This document shows, piece by piece, positions 1 to 7,207 of a stretch of 32,927 nt of DNA. Position numbers and translations under genes: made by a program. The number at the start of each line of letters is the position of its first letter. Within the stretch, counting starts at the first letter, position 1. The notes beneath the pieces are model-generated. The model was not told where the DNA came from. It did not search any database and saw only the letters and a program-made list of their open reading frames with translations. The stretch is from an uncultured Bacteroidota bacterium (GTDB taxonomy: Bacteria > Bacteroidota > Bacteroidia > Bacteroidales > F082). The stretch spans positions 1 to 32,927 of the forward strand of contig CALCGQ010000024.1 of assembly GCA_937901015.1 (NCBI GenBank). The letters run 5' to 3'.

Positions 1-66
1 CGACATTACTCCAACTCTTATCCTAGAATCAAAGGATTTATTGAGTTTTGAAAGAATCTCTTTCAT
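1..66 (-). CDS. Winged-helix transcriptional regulator, N-terminal fragment (runs off left edge)
   Basis: Only the first 22 codons are in the window, reading leftwards from the ATG whose complement is at 64-66. The peptide begins MKEILSKLNKSFDSRIRVGV, which resembles the first helix of small MarR/ArsR-like winged-helix regulators common in Bacteroidota (about 100 aa, often next to membrane proteins). The frame is open to the edge. A good TTG-N18-TAnnTTTG promoter lies just upstream, so this is a true gene start rather than a chance ATG. The DNA-binding helix and any partner gene lie outside the window, so the family call rests on a short match. Confidence 0.6.
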   Translation of the reverse strand, partial: MKEILSKLNKSFDSRIRVGVMS

Positions 67-89
67 ACAGATCAAAGTTATTTGAAATA

Positions 90-118
90 CAAAGTTAAAT
101 AAATTATTGTAAGTTCAA
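90..118 (-). promoter_or_regulatory. Bacteroidota-type promoter for the left-edge regulator
   Basis: Read on the minus strand there is a TTG (-33 element, 116-118), an 18-bp spacer and TAACTTTG (-7 element, 90-97), matching the Bacteroidota primary sigma consensus. A second TAACTTTG lies at 73-80, nearer the start codon, but I see no -33 partner for it. Confidence 0.6.
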
Positions 119-161
119 TCAACATCGATAGTATTATATGTTTACCCACAAGAATCTGCGA

Positions 162-1634
162 TTATTCTACATCTTCCCAGTCACCAAAACTTTTGATTAG
201 AGAAATCAGTGAATCAACAGCCATATTCTGCGGAACATTTTTTTGAACTATGGAACTACCTTTGTATAGTTGGACTTTTTGTGCACCCGCACCCATAATT
301 CCATAATGGGCATCTGCCATTTCACCCAGACCATTAACTATGCATCCCATAACCGCAAGTTTTAATCCGATAATATGACTAGTCTTACTTTTTAGCTCTT
401 TTAGCAGATCGACCAGATTGATAGTTGTTCTACCACAAGTTGGGCATGCAATATATTCAGTGCCTGAAATTCTTAGTCCCAACGCCTGAAGAATTGTCTT
501 TGAGATATTTCCCAGTTCAACATCTAACATTTGTGAATTTTCAAGATGTATGCCATCAGCAAGATTATCGTAAAATGCTATTGAGGCTAGTACAGATGAG
601 ATAGTAGTATACTCAAAACTTGGAAGTTTCATATTCTTCAAAGAGACAATTTTCAATATCTCTGAATTATATGACGAACCATTCATACCATATAATTCAT
701 CCATAGAAAGATCAGAAGATTCTGTTTTACTTGTAGTAACAATTATTGGTTTCTTGAATTCTAAGTTCTCAACAGAATATCCATAAAGTTTGGATCGAAC
801 AAGTTTACTAGGTAAAGATCGCTTTCCGAAATATTCAACTAATAGTTTTGCCACGGGAATCTCGTTTACCGGATTCTCTGCTAACGAAACCCTAATTGTA
901 TCTCCGATACCTTTAGATAATACATACCCAATTCCCGCAGATGACTTAATTCTGCCCTCTTCTTCACTCCCTGCTTCCGTAACACCTAGATGAATTGGGC
1001 ATGACATCCCAAGAGATACTAAACGCTCTGCCAATAAAATATTAGCTTCGATCATAATCTTTACATTGCTTGTCTTCACAGAAAGAACGAGATTATCAAA
1101 ATCATACCTACGACAAACCTCTACAAACTCCATCAAGGATTCAACCATTCCCAAAGCTGTATCACCATATTTAAATAGTATTCTTTTTGACAAAGAACCG
1201 TGGTTAACACCAATTCGGATAGTAGTGTTATAATTCTTACAAATACTTAGCAGTGAGTTTAACTTTTCCGAAATGATCTCCTCATTTTCTCCATTGAGAG
1301 ATGAAGTGTAATAGTTCCCAGGATTAATTCGAACTTTCTCCACAAATTTAGCTGCAACCTCAGCCACTGATGGGTTGAAATGAACATCTGCTACCAATGG
1401 TACATCGATACCAGCTTTCACTAATTGAGTCTTTATATTCTTGAGGTTGTACGCTTCATTCTTATTCCGAGTTGTTATTCTAACGATCTGACAACCCACA
1501 TCAACAAGTTCTTTCACTTGCCTTACAGTTGCCTCGGTATCCATAGTATTTGTTGTTGTCATAGATTGCACAACAACTGGATGTTTACCACCAATATACA
1601 GATTTCCAATCTTAATTTCTGATGAACAATACAC
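162..1634 (-). CDS. ispG: 4-hydroxy-3-methylbut-2-enyl diphosphate synthase (flavodoxin/ferredoxin), IspG/GcpE
   Basis: IspG carries out the penultimate step of the MEP isoprenoid pathway: reductive ring opening of MEcPP to HMBPP, using a [4Fe-4S] cluster in the cytosol. The N-terminal TIM barrel is clear (VQSMTTTNTMDTEA near residue 23, then VADVHFNP). The C-terminal cluster domain has C397 and C400 (CPTCGRT), C431 (MGCIVNGLGE) and Glu438, the expected three-Cys-plus-Glu ligand set, followed by DAHYGIMGAG. At 490 aa it is longer than the two-domain E. coli type (about 370 aa) but shorter than many Bacteroidota IspG (about 600 aa), so the insert between barrel and cluster domain (roughly 270-385) is reduced. 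The start is GTG, directly after an in-frame TAA; no ATG is available near the conserved N-terminus. It lies 14 nt behind the upstream outer-membrane gene and is probably cotranscribed. Confidence 0.95.
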   Translation of the reverse strand: MYCSSEIKIGNLYIGGKHPVVVQSMTTTNTMDTEATVRQVKELVDVGCQIVRITTRNKNEAYNLKNIKTQLVKAGIDVPLVADVHFNPSVAEVAAKFVEKVRINPGNYYTSSLNGENEEIISEKLNSLLSICKNYNTTIRIGVNHGSLSKRILFKYGDTALGMVESLMEFVEVCRRYDFDNLVLSVKTSNVKIMIEANILLAERLVSLGMSCPIHLGVTEAGSEEEGRIKSSAGIGYVLSKGIGDTIRVSLAENPVNEIPVAKLLVEYFGKRSLPSKLVRSKLYGYSVENLEFKKPIIVTTSKTESSDLSMDELYGMNGSSYNSEILKIVSLKNMKLPSFEYTTISSVLASIAFYDNLADGIHLENSQMLDVELGNISKTILQALGLRISGTEYIACPTCGRTTINLVDLLKELKSKTSHIIGLKLAVMGCIVNGLGEMADAHYGIMGAGAQKVQLYKGSSIVQKNVPQNMAVDSLISLIKSFGDWEDVE

Positions 1635-1648
1635 TTAACAAATGGATA

Positions 1649-2260
1649 TTAATATATTTGAATTGAGAGACCTGCATTAATTATACCTTTATAACCATAT
1701 CCAAGCTCAATGAAACCGGCAATATTGCTGCCCATGCGAATTCCAATAACATTTAACTGATAGGCTAACCGATTAATACTTCCGGATGCAGACAATTTCC
1801 CGCTATCCGTGGGAGGCTGCAAGGTTTCAGAACCAATGGAATAACCTATTCCAATACCAGAATATAATTGAATCTTTTTGAGGTTTTGATATCTATAATG
1901 ACCTTCAGCAGCAACAGTGATAAAATTTCTCTTCAGCTCACCTTCATGGGAACCCAGATAATATAAGTCACCTTTAGTTGAATTATATCCAGCTGTAACA
2001 CCCCAGAAAAACTTCTCGCTTTTGGAAACACGTCGATAGGTTAGCATTACAATTCCCGACCCACCATAATTATCCCTAACATACCTTTCATCAGGAAATT
2101 GTTCATTTAACATGGGGGAGCTGATCTTAAGAAACAAATCTGTTGAAGGGATTCCATAACTAATCAAAACATCATTTCTTAAATAACTTCGGTCAAAACT
2201 TTGGCTTAATATTACTGACCCAGTGAATATTAGAATAACGAATATTAGGAATCTTTTCAT
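1649..2260 (-). CDS. Putative outer-membrane beta-barrel protein, function unknown
   Basis: 203 aa from the ATG at 2260. That start gives a typical signal peptide (MKRFLIFVILIFTGSVILSQ) and sits 15 nt below a good promoter. A longer in-frame extension to 2344 would place the promoter inside the gene and is unlikely. After the signal, the protein has alternating polar/aromatic strands (VTAAEGHYRYQNL, LYSGIGIGYSIGSE, GFIELGYGYKGIINAGLSI) and ends in an aromatic residue (IQIY), as small outer-membrane barrels do. I recognise no family or function. It is the first gene of a likely two-gene unit with ispG, but nothing in the protein suggests an isoprenoid role. Confidence 0.7.
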   Translation of the reverse strand: MKRFLIFVILIFTGSVILSQSFDRSYLRNDVLISYGIPSTDLFLKISSPMLNEQFPDERYVRDNYGGSGIVMLTYRRVSKSEKFFWGVTAGYNSTKGDLYYLGSHEGELKRNFITVAAEGHYRYQNLKKIQLYSGIGIGYSIGSETLQPPTDSGKLSASGSINRLAYQLNVIGIRMGSNIAGFIELGYGYKGIINAGLSIQIY

Positions 2261-2275
2261 CGAATTGATTTTGGT

Positions 2276-2304
2276 CAAAAATAATACAATTAAGTCAATT
2301 GCAA
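2276..2304 (-). promoter_or_regulatory. Promoter of the outer-membrane protein-ispG unit
   Basis: Minus strand: TTG at 2302-2304, 18-bp spacer, TATTTTTG (TAnnTTTG) at 2276-2283, then a short leader to the ATG at 2260. Both consensus elements are present at ideal spacing. Confidence 0.65.
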
Positions 2305-2380
2305 CAGCCGTATAAAGATAATGGGGTACAATGTAAATGATCATTTTTTTTATCTTTACACTAACACAAATTCCATAATC

Positions 2381-2512
2381 ATGAATAATGAAATTGCTAT
2401 AATTGAAACTCTGATTAAAGCTGGTATACCATTAAAAACTGGTGAAATATCTGAAATTTTGAATATTAATAAAAAAGATGTGGACAAAGCCATTAAAGAT
2501 CTCAAAAAATAG
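2381..2512 (+). CDS. Small winged-helix-like protein (43 aa)
   Basis: A tiny gene coding MNNEIAIIETLIKAGIPLKT followed by GEISEILNINKKDVDKAIKDLKK. The pattern helix, short turn, GEISEILNINKKDVDKAIKDL resembles the helix-turn-helix half of a MarR/ArsR winged helix in which each residue group after 'GE(I/V)SE' forms the recognition helix. It lacks the beta-wing, so it would be a minimal or truncated DNA-binding domain. The ATG at 2381 is preferred over one 60 bp upstream, because the latter would add a non-helical leader overlapping the outer-membrane gene's promoter. TATCTTTA near 2350 is an imperfect -7 element. No partner gene is evident; it precedes the orphan kinase by 109 bp. Confidence 0.55.
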   Translation: MNNEIAIIETLIKAGIPLKTGEISEILNINKKDVDKAIKDLKK

Positions 2513-2621
2513 AATAAAATCTTTTCTTCAAAAAGGTGTTATTATTCACCAAATCAATAAACTATTGTATTTTTAGGACAAATTGAAACCATACTAGGTA
2601 GTACGAAAACACAACTTCCAT

Positions 2622-4757
2622 ATGTACAACCATATCAAATCATTTTTTTTAAAGCCATACTTTATTACTGTAATAATCAGCACAATAGTTATTGTGTTGC
2701 TTCCAGATGTATTTGATAAATATATTGTTGAGGTCATCCCCTTTCCACTTAAAGATGTAAAAGAAAAATCAATTTCATATAGCTATGATTTGGACAATGA
2801 CGGTATCTCTGAAAGAATTGATTCATATGATTACGAGGGTAAACATTCTTTGCAAGTTATTACACATGATGGAGGAATAGTTGACCAATGGAATCTTAAG
2901 CGGAATCTTCCCATAACAAATAACAGGGTAGCATTTGGGAACTATGACAATGATCTTTTCTCGGAAATATATACTTTCAGCGAAAGAAATGATACTCTTT
3001 TTCTTTTTTGCATTGAGCCAATGGATGATAACAATCCTCTGTGGATTGATAATATCCCATTATTAACATTAACCCGTAAATATAATAAACCCGATTTTCT
3101 CATACTTAATATGGAAATCGAAGATATGAATAATGATGGCCATCAGGATTTGTTCTTTATCCTTAATTCTGGTCAGGCCAGATTCCCCAGAAATCTCTAT
3201 ATCTATGATATTTTTAATGACACATTATTAGTTTCACCAAATTATGGTATTACCATTAATGCTGGAGCAACGATAAGGGATATAAACAATGATGGGTTAC
3301 CTGAAATATTTGGCGATATTCAGTCTCCAGGACAAATACACGACAGTCTTGGATATAAATATAGTGATTACGATGCATGGTTGATGGTTTATGACAGTGA
3401 ATTGAATCTACTATTCGAACCAAAAAAATATCCTGGATTTTTAAGTTGTATTAATGTAGATCATGTAAGGATTAATTCTCTTACAAATCCTGATTTGACT
3501 GAAGATGGCTTTGTGGTTTTTTATAATCATCGAGGTAAAGATCAAAATATTCCACTTTTACAACTACTAAACTCATCCGGAGAAATAATTAACGAAACAT
3601 CACTAGGAATACGCGATAAAACTCCTAGAAAGCTTTGCGCAGAGAAGGTTGATGATCAATACAAATTTCATATAATAGAAACTTCCGGAAAAATTACCAC
3701 TTACAATGAAAAATTAGTTGCCATTGGTTCCTGCGACTTAAAACATGGAATAGTCTCAAAATTTCATTATTTTGACCTTGATAATGATGGTAAAAATGAA
3801 AAAGTGATCTTTGGATCGGATAAAAACTTAATAATCACAAGAAACGACTTTTCACATCCTGTTTATTACCCTATTGGGTTTGCTCCAATTCGAGTTGATA
3901 TTTTTAACACTAAGCAACATAGTAATTTACTATTTGTTACGGGTATCAACAATAACGTTAGCTTATTAGCTTACAATAGAAATCCTCTGTATTATTATAA
4001 ATATCTATTCTATTTTGGTGTCCTTCTATTAACTTACCTATTTATAACACTTATTAGGAAACTCCAGTTAATCCAAATAAGGAAAAATGAAAGAATCAAA
4101 AACCAGATAGTCAATCTTCAGCTTAAAAGCTTTAAAAACCAGATGGATCCTCACTTTACTTTTAATGTTTTTAATGCCATAGCACATAAGATTCAAAAAG
4201 AAAGTCCTAACAGTTATGAAGCATTTGTGGAGTTTAGTAACTTTATCAGGAAGACACTACTATCTTCCGATTCAATTACACGATCAATTTCAGATGAATT
4301 AAGCAAACTTGAAAGCTATCTTAAACTTGAAAAGTTGAGGTTTGGTGATAAAATTGAGTACACAATTCAAGTAGATGAATCTGTTGACACTAGTTTTCAA
4401 ATACCTAAAATGATTCTGCAGACTTATGTAGAGAACGCAATTAAACATGGCATCCGTCATAAAAAAGATGGTGGCATGGTGAGTATTAATGTAATTAGTA
4501 CCACAAAATATCTTTCCATAGAAATTATCGACGATGGGGTTGGTAGAGAAAGTGCTAAGAAAATGTCAACCGATAGTACAGGTTTTGGATTAAGAATAAT
4601 GGATAATTATTTTAGCATGTTTAATGAATATAATGTATTGAAGATACGGCATTTAATAACTGATTTGTATGATGATCAACAGTTCCCTGCAGGAACAAAA
4701 GTAAATATTACTATCCCCCATAATTTTCGATACATCCATAATAAAAGCAATTCTTGA
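2622..4757 (+). CDS. LytS/YehU-type sensor histidine kinase with FG-GAP-like extracytoplasmic domain
   Basis: 711 aa, membrane-bound sensor kinase. TM1 spans about residues 12-29 and TM2 about 458-477. Between them lies a roughly 420-residue extracytoplasmic region with four Ca-binding-like DxDxDG repeats (DLDNDGISE near 56, DMNNDGHQD near 168, DINNDGLPE near 220, DLDNDGKNE near 385), suggesting a VCBS/FG-GAP beta-propeller. The cytoplasmic part is the His_kinase family: QMDPHFTFNVFNAI with His511 as phosphoacceptor, then N-box YVENAIKHG (Asn605) and DDGVGRES. Kinases of this family normally pair with a LytTR response regulator, but none is adjacent here, so it is an orphan. Its ligand is unknown; propellers of this kind often bind polysaccharide or protein, which is only an inference. 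Confidence 0.85.
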   Translation: MYNHIKSFFLKPYFITVIISTIVIVLLPDVFDKYIVEVIPFPLKDVKEKSISYSYDLDNDGISERIDSYDYEGKHSLQVITHDGGIVDQWNLKRNLPITNNRVAFGNYDNDLFSEIYTFSERNDTLFLFCIEPMDDNNPLWIDNIPLLTLTRKYNKPDFLILNMEIEDMNNDGHQDLFFILNSGQARFPRNLYIYDIFNDTLLVSPNYGITINAGATIRDINNDGLPEIFGDIQSPGQIHDSLGYKYSDYDAWLMVYDSELNLLFEPKKYPGFLSCINVDHVRINSLTNPDLTEDGFVVFYNHRGKDQNIPLLQLLNSSGEIINETSLGIRDKTPRKLCAEKVDDQYKFHIIETSGKITTYNEKLVAIGSCDLKHGIVSKFHYFDLDNDGKNEKVIFGSDKNLIITRNDFSHPVYYPIGFAPIRVDIFNTKQHSNLLFVTGINNNVSLLAYNRNPLYYYKYLFYFGVLLLTYLFITLIRKLQLIQIRKNERIKNQIVNLQLKSFKNQMDPHFTFNVFNAIAHKIQKESPNSYEAFVEFSNFIRKTLLSSDSITRSISDELSKLESYLKLEKLRFGDKIEYTIQVDESVDTSFQIPKMILQTYVENAIKHGIRHKKDGGMVSINVISTTKYLSIEIIDDGVGRESAKKMSTDSTGFGLRIMDNYFSMFNEYNVLKIRHLITDLYDDQQFPAGTKVNITIPHNFRYIHNKSNS

Positions 4758-4896
4758 TTTGAAAATTAATAATCACTAGTTGTTATTTAGAATCAGAATA
4801 AAAAGCCCATTTTACCCCTAAAACCTGCATTATATCATGTTTTGGAGCATGTTGATTAACAATATAATCCATGGAAATCGGATAGATTTGTGACCT

Positions 4897-4925
4897 ATTA
4901 TCAGACATACAAATAATCTGATAAT
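4897..4925 (+). repeat. Inverted repeat in the cysteine synthase leader
   Basis: Perfect 9-bp arms ATTATCAGA (4897-4905) and TCTGATAAT (4917-4925), separated by 11 nt, 39 bp before the cysteine synthase ATG. A TAGATTTG (TAnnTTTG) sequence lies just upstream at 4883-4890 but without a -33 partner at normal distance. The repeat could be an operator or an RNA hairpin; no known riboswitch pattern is visible. Confidence 0.45.
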
Positions 4926-4964
4926 TAAAGTTATTTTCAAACATGATTCAATAAAAAAGGGAAG

Positions 4965-6071
4965 ATGAAAAAAAGGATTCTTGGTTTATCCTCACTAGTA
5001 GGAAATACTCCGTTACTGGCTGTTAATTTTACATATAAGGGTGAAGAGCGAGTTATATATGCTAAAGCAGAAAATCTTAATATGACCGAAAGCATCAAGG
5101 ATAGAATGGCATTTCACATACTGTCTTATGCTTGCAACTCTAACCTTCTTAAACCAGGTGATAGAATAGCAGAAGCCACAAGTGGAAATACAGGAATATC
5201 TTTTGCTGCCTTAGGTAAAGCTCTGGGACTTGATGTTACTATTTTCATGCCCAATTGGATGAGTGAAGAAAGAATAAATATTATAAAGAGTTTAGGTGCT
5301 GATATAAGACTTGTTTCCAAAGAAGAAGGTGGATTTGTTGGTAGCATTGCCCTTGCGGAAGAATTAGCAAAAAATAATGAAAAGGTTTTTCTACCTCGTC
5401 AGTTTTCAAATACCCACAATGTTGAAGCACATTACAATACAACCGGACCTGAAATCTGGTGGCAATTACGATATCGTTCATTGCATCCTGATGCATTTGT
5501 TGCGGGAGTAGGAACAGGAGGTACTGTAATGGGTGTTGGCAAATTCTTTAAAGAACAAAACCCCGAAATAAAGGTTCATCCATTGGAACCGTCCAATTCA
5601 CCAACAATGTCCACTGGTCATAAAGTTGGAAAACATAGGATACAAGGTATATCCGATGAGTTTATTCCTGAAATTGTTAATCTTGGCCAATTGGATGAGA
5701 TTATCAGTGTAGATGATGGAGATTCAATAATTATGGCTCAAAAGTTATCAAAACAATTGGGTATCGGAGTTGGTATATCTTCGGGGGCTAACTTTTTAGG
5801 TGCATTACAAGTTCAAAATCAACTTGGAAAAGATTCAGTGGTAACAACCGTATTTCCTGATAGTAATAAGAAGTATTTGAGTACAAACTTAATGGACGAA
5901 GAACCGGTTAAGGATGGATTCTATTCACCAGATGTAAATCTCGATTACTTCAGAGCATTCAAGAGAGTATGTCAAACTTGTTGCGACCCAACCGACTGCG
6001 TTGAGGCTAGTTACAAAGGCAAGGATATAGAGTTTAAACTACCATATTGCCCAAGGAGGGGTCATCAATAG
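4965..6071 (+). CDS. PLP-dependent cysteine synthase family protein with Cys-rich tail
   Basis: Fold-type II PLP enzyme expected to make cysteine from an activated serine and sulfide, in the cytosol. It shows [11 protein letters not shown] at the N-terminus, Lys45 in TESIKDRMA as the PLP lysine, the substrate loop TSGNTGI near 72, the phosphate loop [10 protein letters not shown] near 180 and SSGANFLGA near 270. At 368 aa it is some 50 residues longer than CysK/CysM. The extra C-terminus carries Cys336, Cys339, Cys340, Cys345 and Cys362, spaced like a metal or Fe-S site. The active acyl donor (O-acetylserine, O-phosphoserine or serine) cannot be told from the sequence, so I leave the symbol blank. 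It stands alone, with an inverted repeat in its leader. Confidence 0.85.
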   Translation: MKKRILGLSSLVGNTPLLAVNFTYKGEERVIYAKAENLNMTESIKDRMAFHILSYACNSNLLKPGDRIAEATSGNTGISFAALGKALGLDVTIFMPNWMSEERINIIKSLGADIRLVSKEEGGFVGSIALAEELAKNNEKVFLPRQFSNTHNVEAHYNTTGPEIWWQLRYRSLHPDAFVAGVGTGGTVMGVGKFFKEQNPEIKVHPLEPSNSPTMSTGHKVGKHRIQGISDEFIPEIVNLGQLDEIISVDDGDSIIMAQKLSKQLGIGVGISSGANFLGALQVQNQLGKDSVVTTVFPDSNKKYLSTNLMDEEPVKDGFYSPDVNLDYFRAFKRVCQTCCDPTDCVEASYKGKDIEFKLPYCPRRGHQ

Positions 6072-6203
6072 TCGGTTATAAGAATTATTGGACTTTGGAA
6101 CATCTTTCAAACTAAATTCTTGGAACTCAGCACCAACTAATTTATGGTCAATTATCAGTATTTTTCTGAATAAAGAAAGTAATACACTTACAATTTTATT
6201 CAC

Positions 6204-6211
6204 TACTTTTG
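6204..6211 (+). promoter_or_regulatory. Putative -7 element of corA
   Basis: TACTTTTG matches TAnnTTTG exactly. It lies so close to the coding region that transcription would begin at about 6217-6219, at or next to the GTG at 6218. No clear -33 TTG is present. Confidence 0.4.
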
Positions 6212-6217
6212 ACAGCT

Positions 6218-7126
6218 GTGAAAGAAGTGATAAAAATAGGAAGGCTTAGATGGCTGCACATTAATGAACCTGATGATGATGATTTTGATGAGTTTGAAAA
6301 TAAATATCATTTTCACCAGTTAGATATTGAAGATTGCAGGCAAACAAATCAACGACCAAAGATTGATATCTATGATGATTACTATTTCCTTATTTTACAT
6401 TTCCCTGTTTTTGATCGTCAGAATCTTTTTGTTAAACCAAGGGAACTAAAGGTTTTCTGGGGAGAAGACTTTTTAATCACAGTTGGTAAAACCCATTGGG
6501 CAGTTGACCGTGTTTTTGAAGAAGCCAAAGAACAAGAAGAAGAAGGTGCTGACTTTGAGGTTGGAACATCCGATGCATTACTATATACCATTCTGGAGAA
6601 ATTAATGACTGAATCTGTTTTTGTGCTACGTAAAATAGGTCTTGAACTCGAGCTAATCAACCGTGAACTTTTCAGTGGTAAAGCTCGCAGGATTATAGAA
6701 AGGTTATCGGTTACCAGAAAGAATATTATTGCCATCAACACAATGTATAAGCCTCAGCTTAGAGTATTTAATAAATTTGAGTCGGGTACCGTAGAAGGTT
6801 TTGCTGATAATATGGAGGACTACTGGGGTAATATCCTCGATTATTATAACAAGATGTGGGATATGACCGAAGATTATGGTGAACTAATTGAAGGGCTTTC
6901 CACAACTTTTGATTCAATGCAGACCAATAAAACAAATGAGATAATGAAGATTCTTACCCTTATCTCATCCATTATTCTACCCCTAACTTTCCTCACAGGA
7001 TTATACGGGATGAATGTATTATTACCATTACAGGATGATAATATTGCATTCTATATGATAATTGTAGCCATGTTCATTATTGGTGGTGGAATGGCCGCTT
7101 ATTTCAGAAGGCAGAAGTGGCTTTAG
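6218..7126 (+). CDS. corA: CorA family Mg2+/Co2+ transporter
   Basis: Inner-membrane divalent cation channel, active as a pentamer in this family. The long acidic cytoplasmic N-terminus (NEPDDDDFDEFENK) is followed by a helical stalk and two C-terminal TM helices. The first ends in the signature YGMN; the second is YMIIVAMFIIGGGMAAYF with the usual basic end RRQKWL. The loop after GMN reads LPLQDD instead of the common MPEL, so ion preference is uncertain and a ZntB-like role is possible. No ATG exists near the N-terminus: candidates are TTG 6209, GTG 6218 and GTG 6227. I chose GTG 6218 because the TTG would lie inside the putative -7 element; GTG 6227 is equally good biologically. Size (about 300 aa) is normal for the family. 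It appears monocistronic. Confidence 0.88.
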   Translation: MKEVIKIGRLRWLHINEPDDDDFDEFENKYHFHQLDIEDCRQTNQRPKIDIYDDYYFLILHFPVFDRQNLFVKPRELKVFWGEDFLITVGKTHWAVDRVFEEAKEQEEEGADFEVGTSDALLYTILEKLMTESVFVLRKIGLELELINRELFSGKARRIIERLSVTRKNIIAINTMYKPQLRVFNKFESGTVEGFADNMEDYWGNILDYYNKMWDMTEDYGELIEGLSTTFDSMQTNKTNEIMKILTLISSIILPLTFLTGLYGMNVLLPLQDDNIAFYMIIVAMFIIGGGMAAYFRRQKWL

Positions 7127-7181
7127 AAAAACTACCTTTCCCCTATTCATTTTTTATATCAACTATTTCAACTCAATATAT

Positions 7182-7189
7182 TAAGTTTG
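7182..7189 (+). promoter_or_regulatory. Putative -7 element of the Cache-PAS kinase gene
   Basis: TAAGTTTG matches TAnnTTTG, 18 bp before the ATG at 7208. I see no TTG at the right distance, so the call is tentative. Confidence 0.35.
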
Positions 7190-7207
7190 TAGTAATAATT
7201 ACTTGAA

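Noticed and set aside
2593-2604. TACTAGGTAGTA dyad before the LytS-type kinase
   Set aside because: Arms of only 4 bp; expected by chance in AT-rich DNA.
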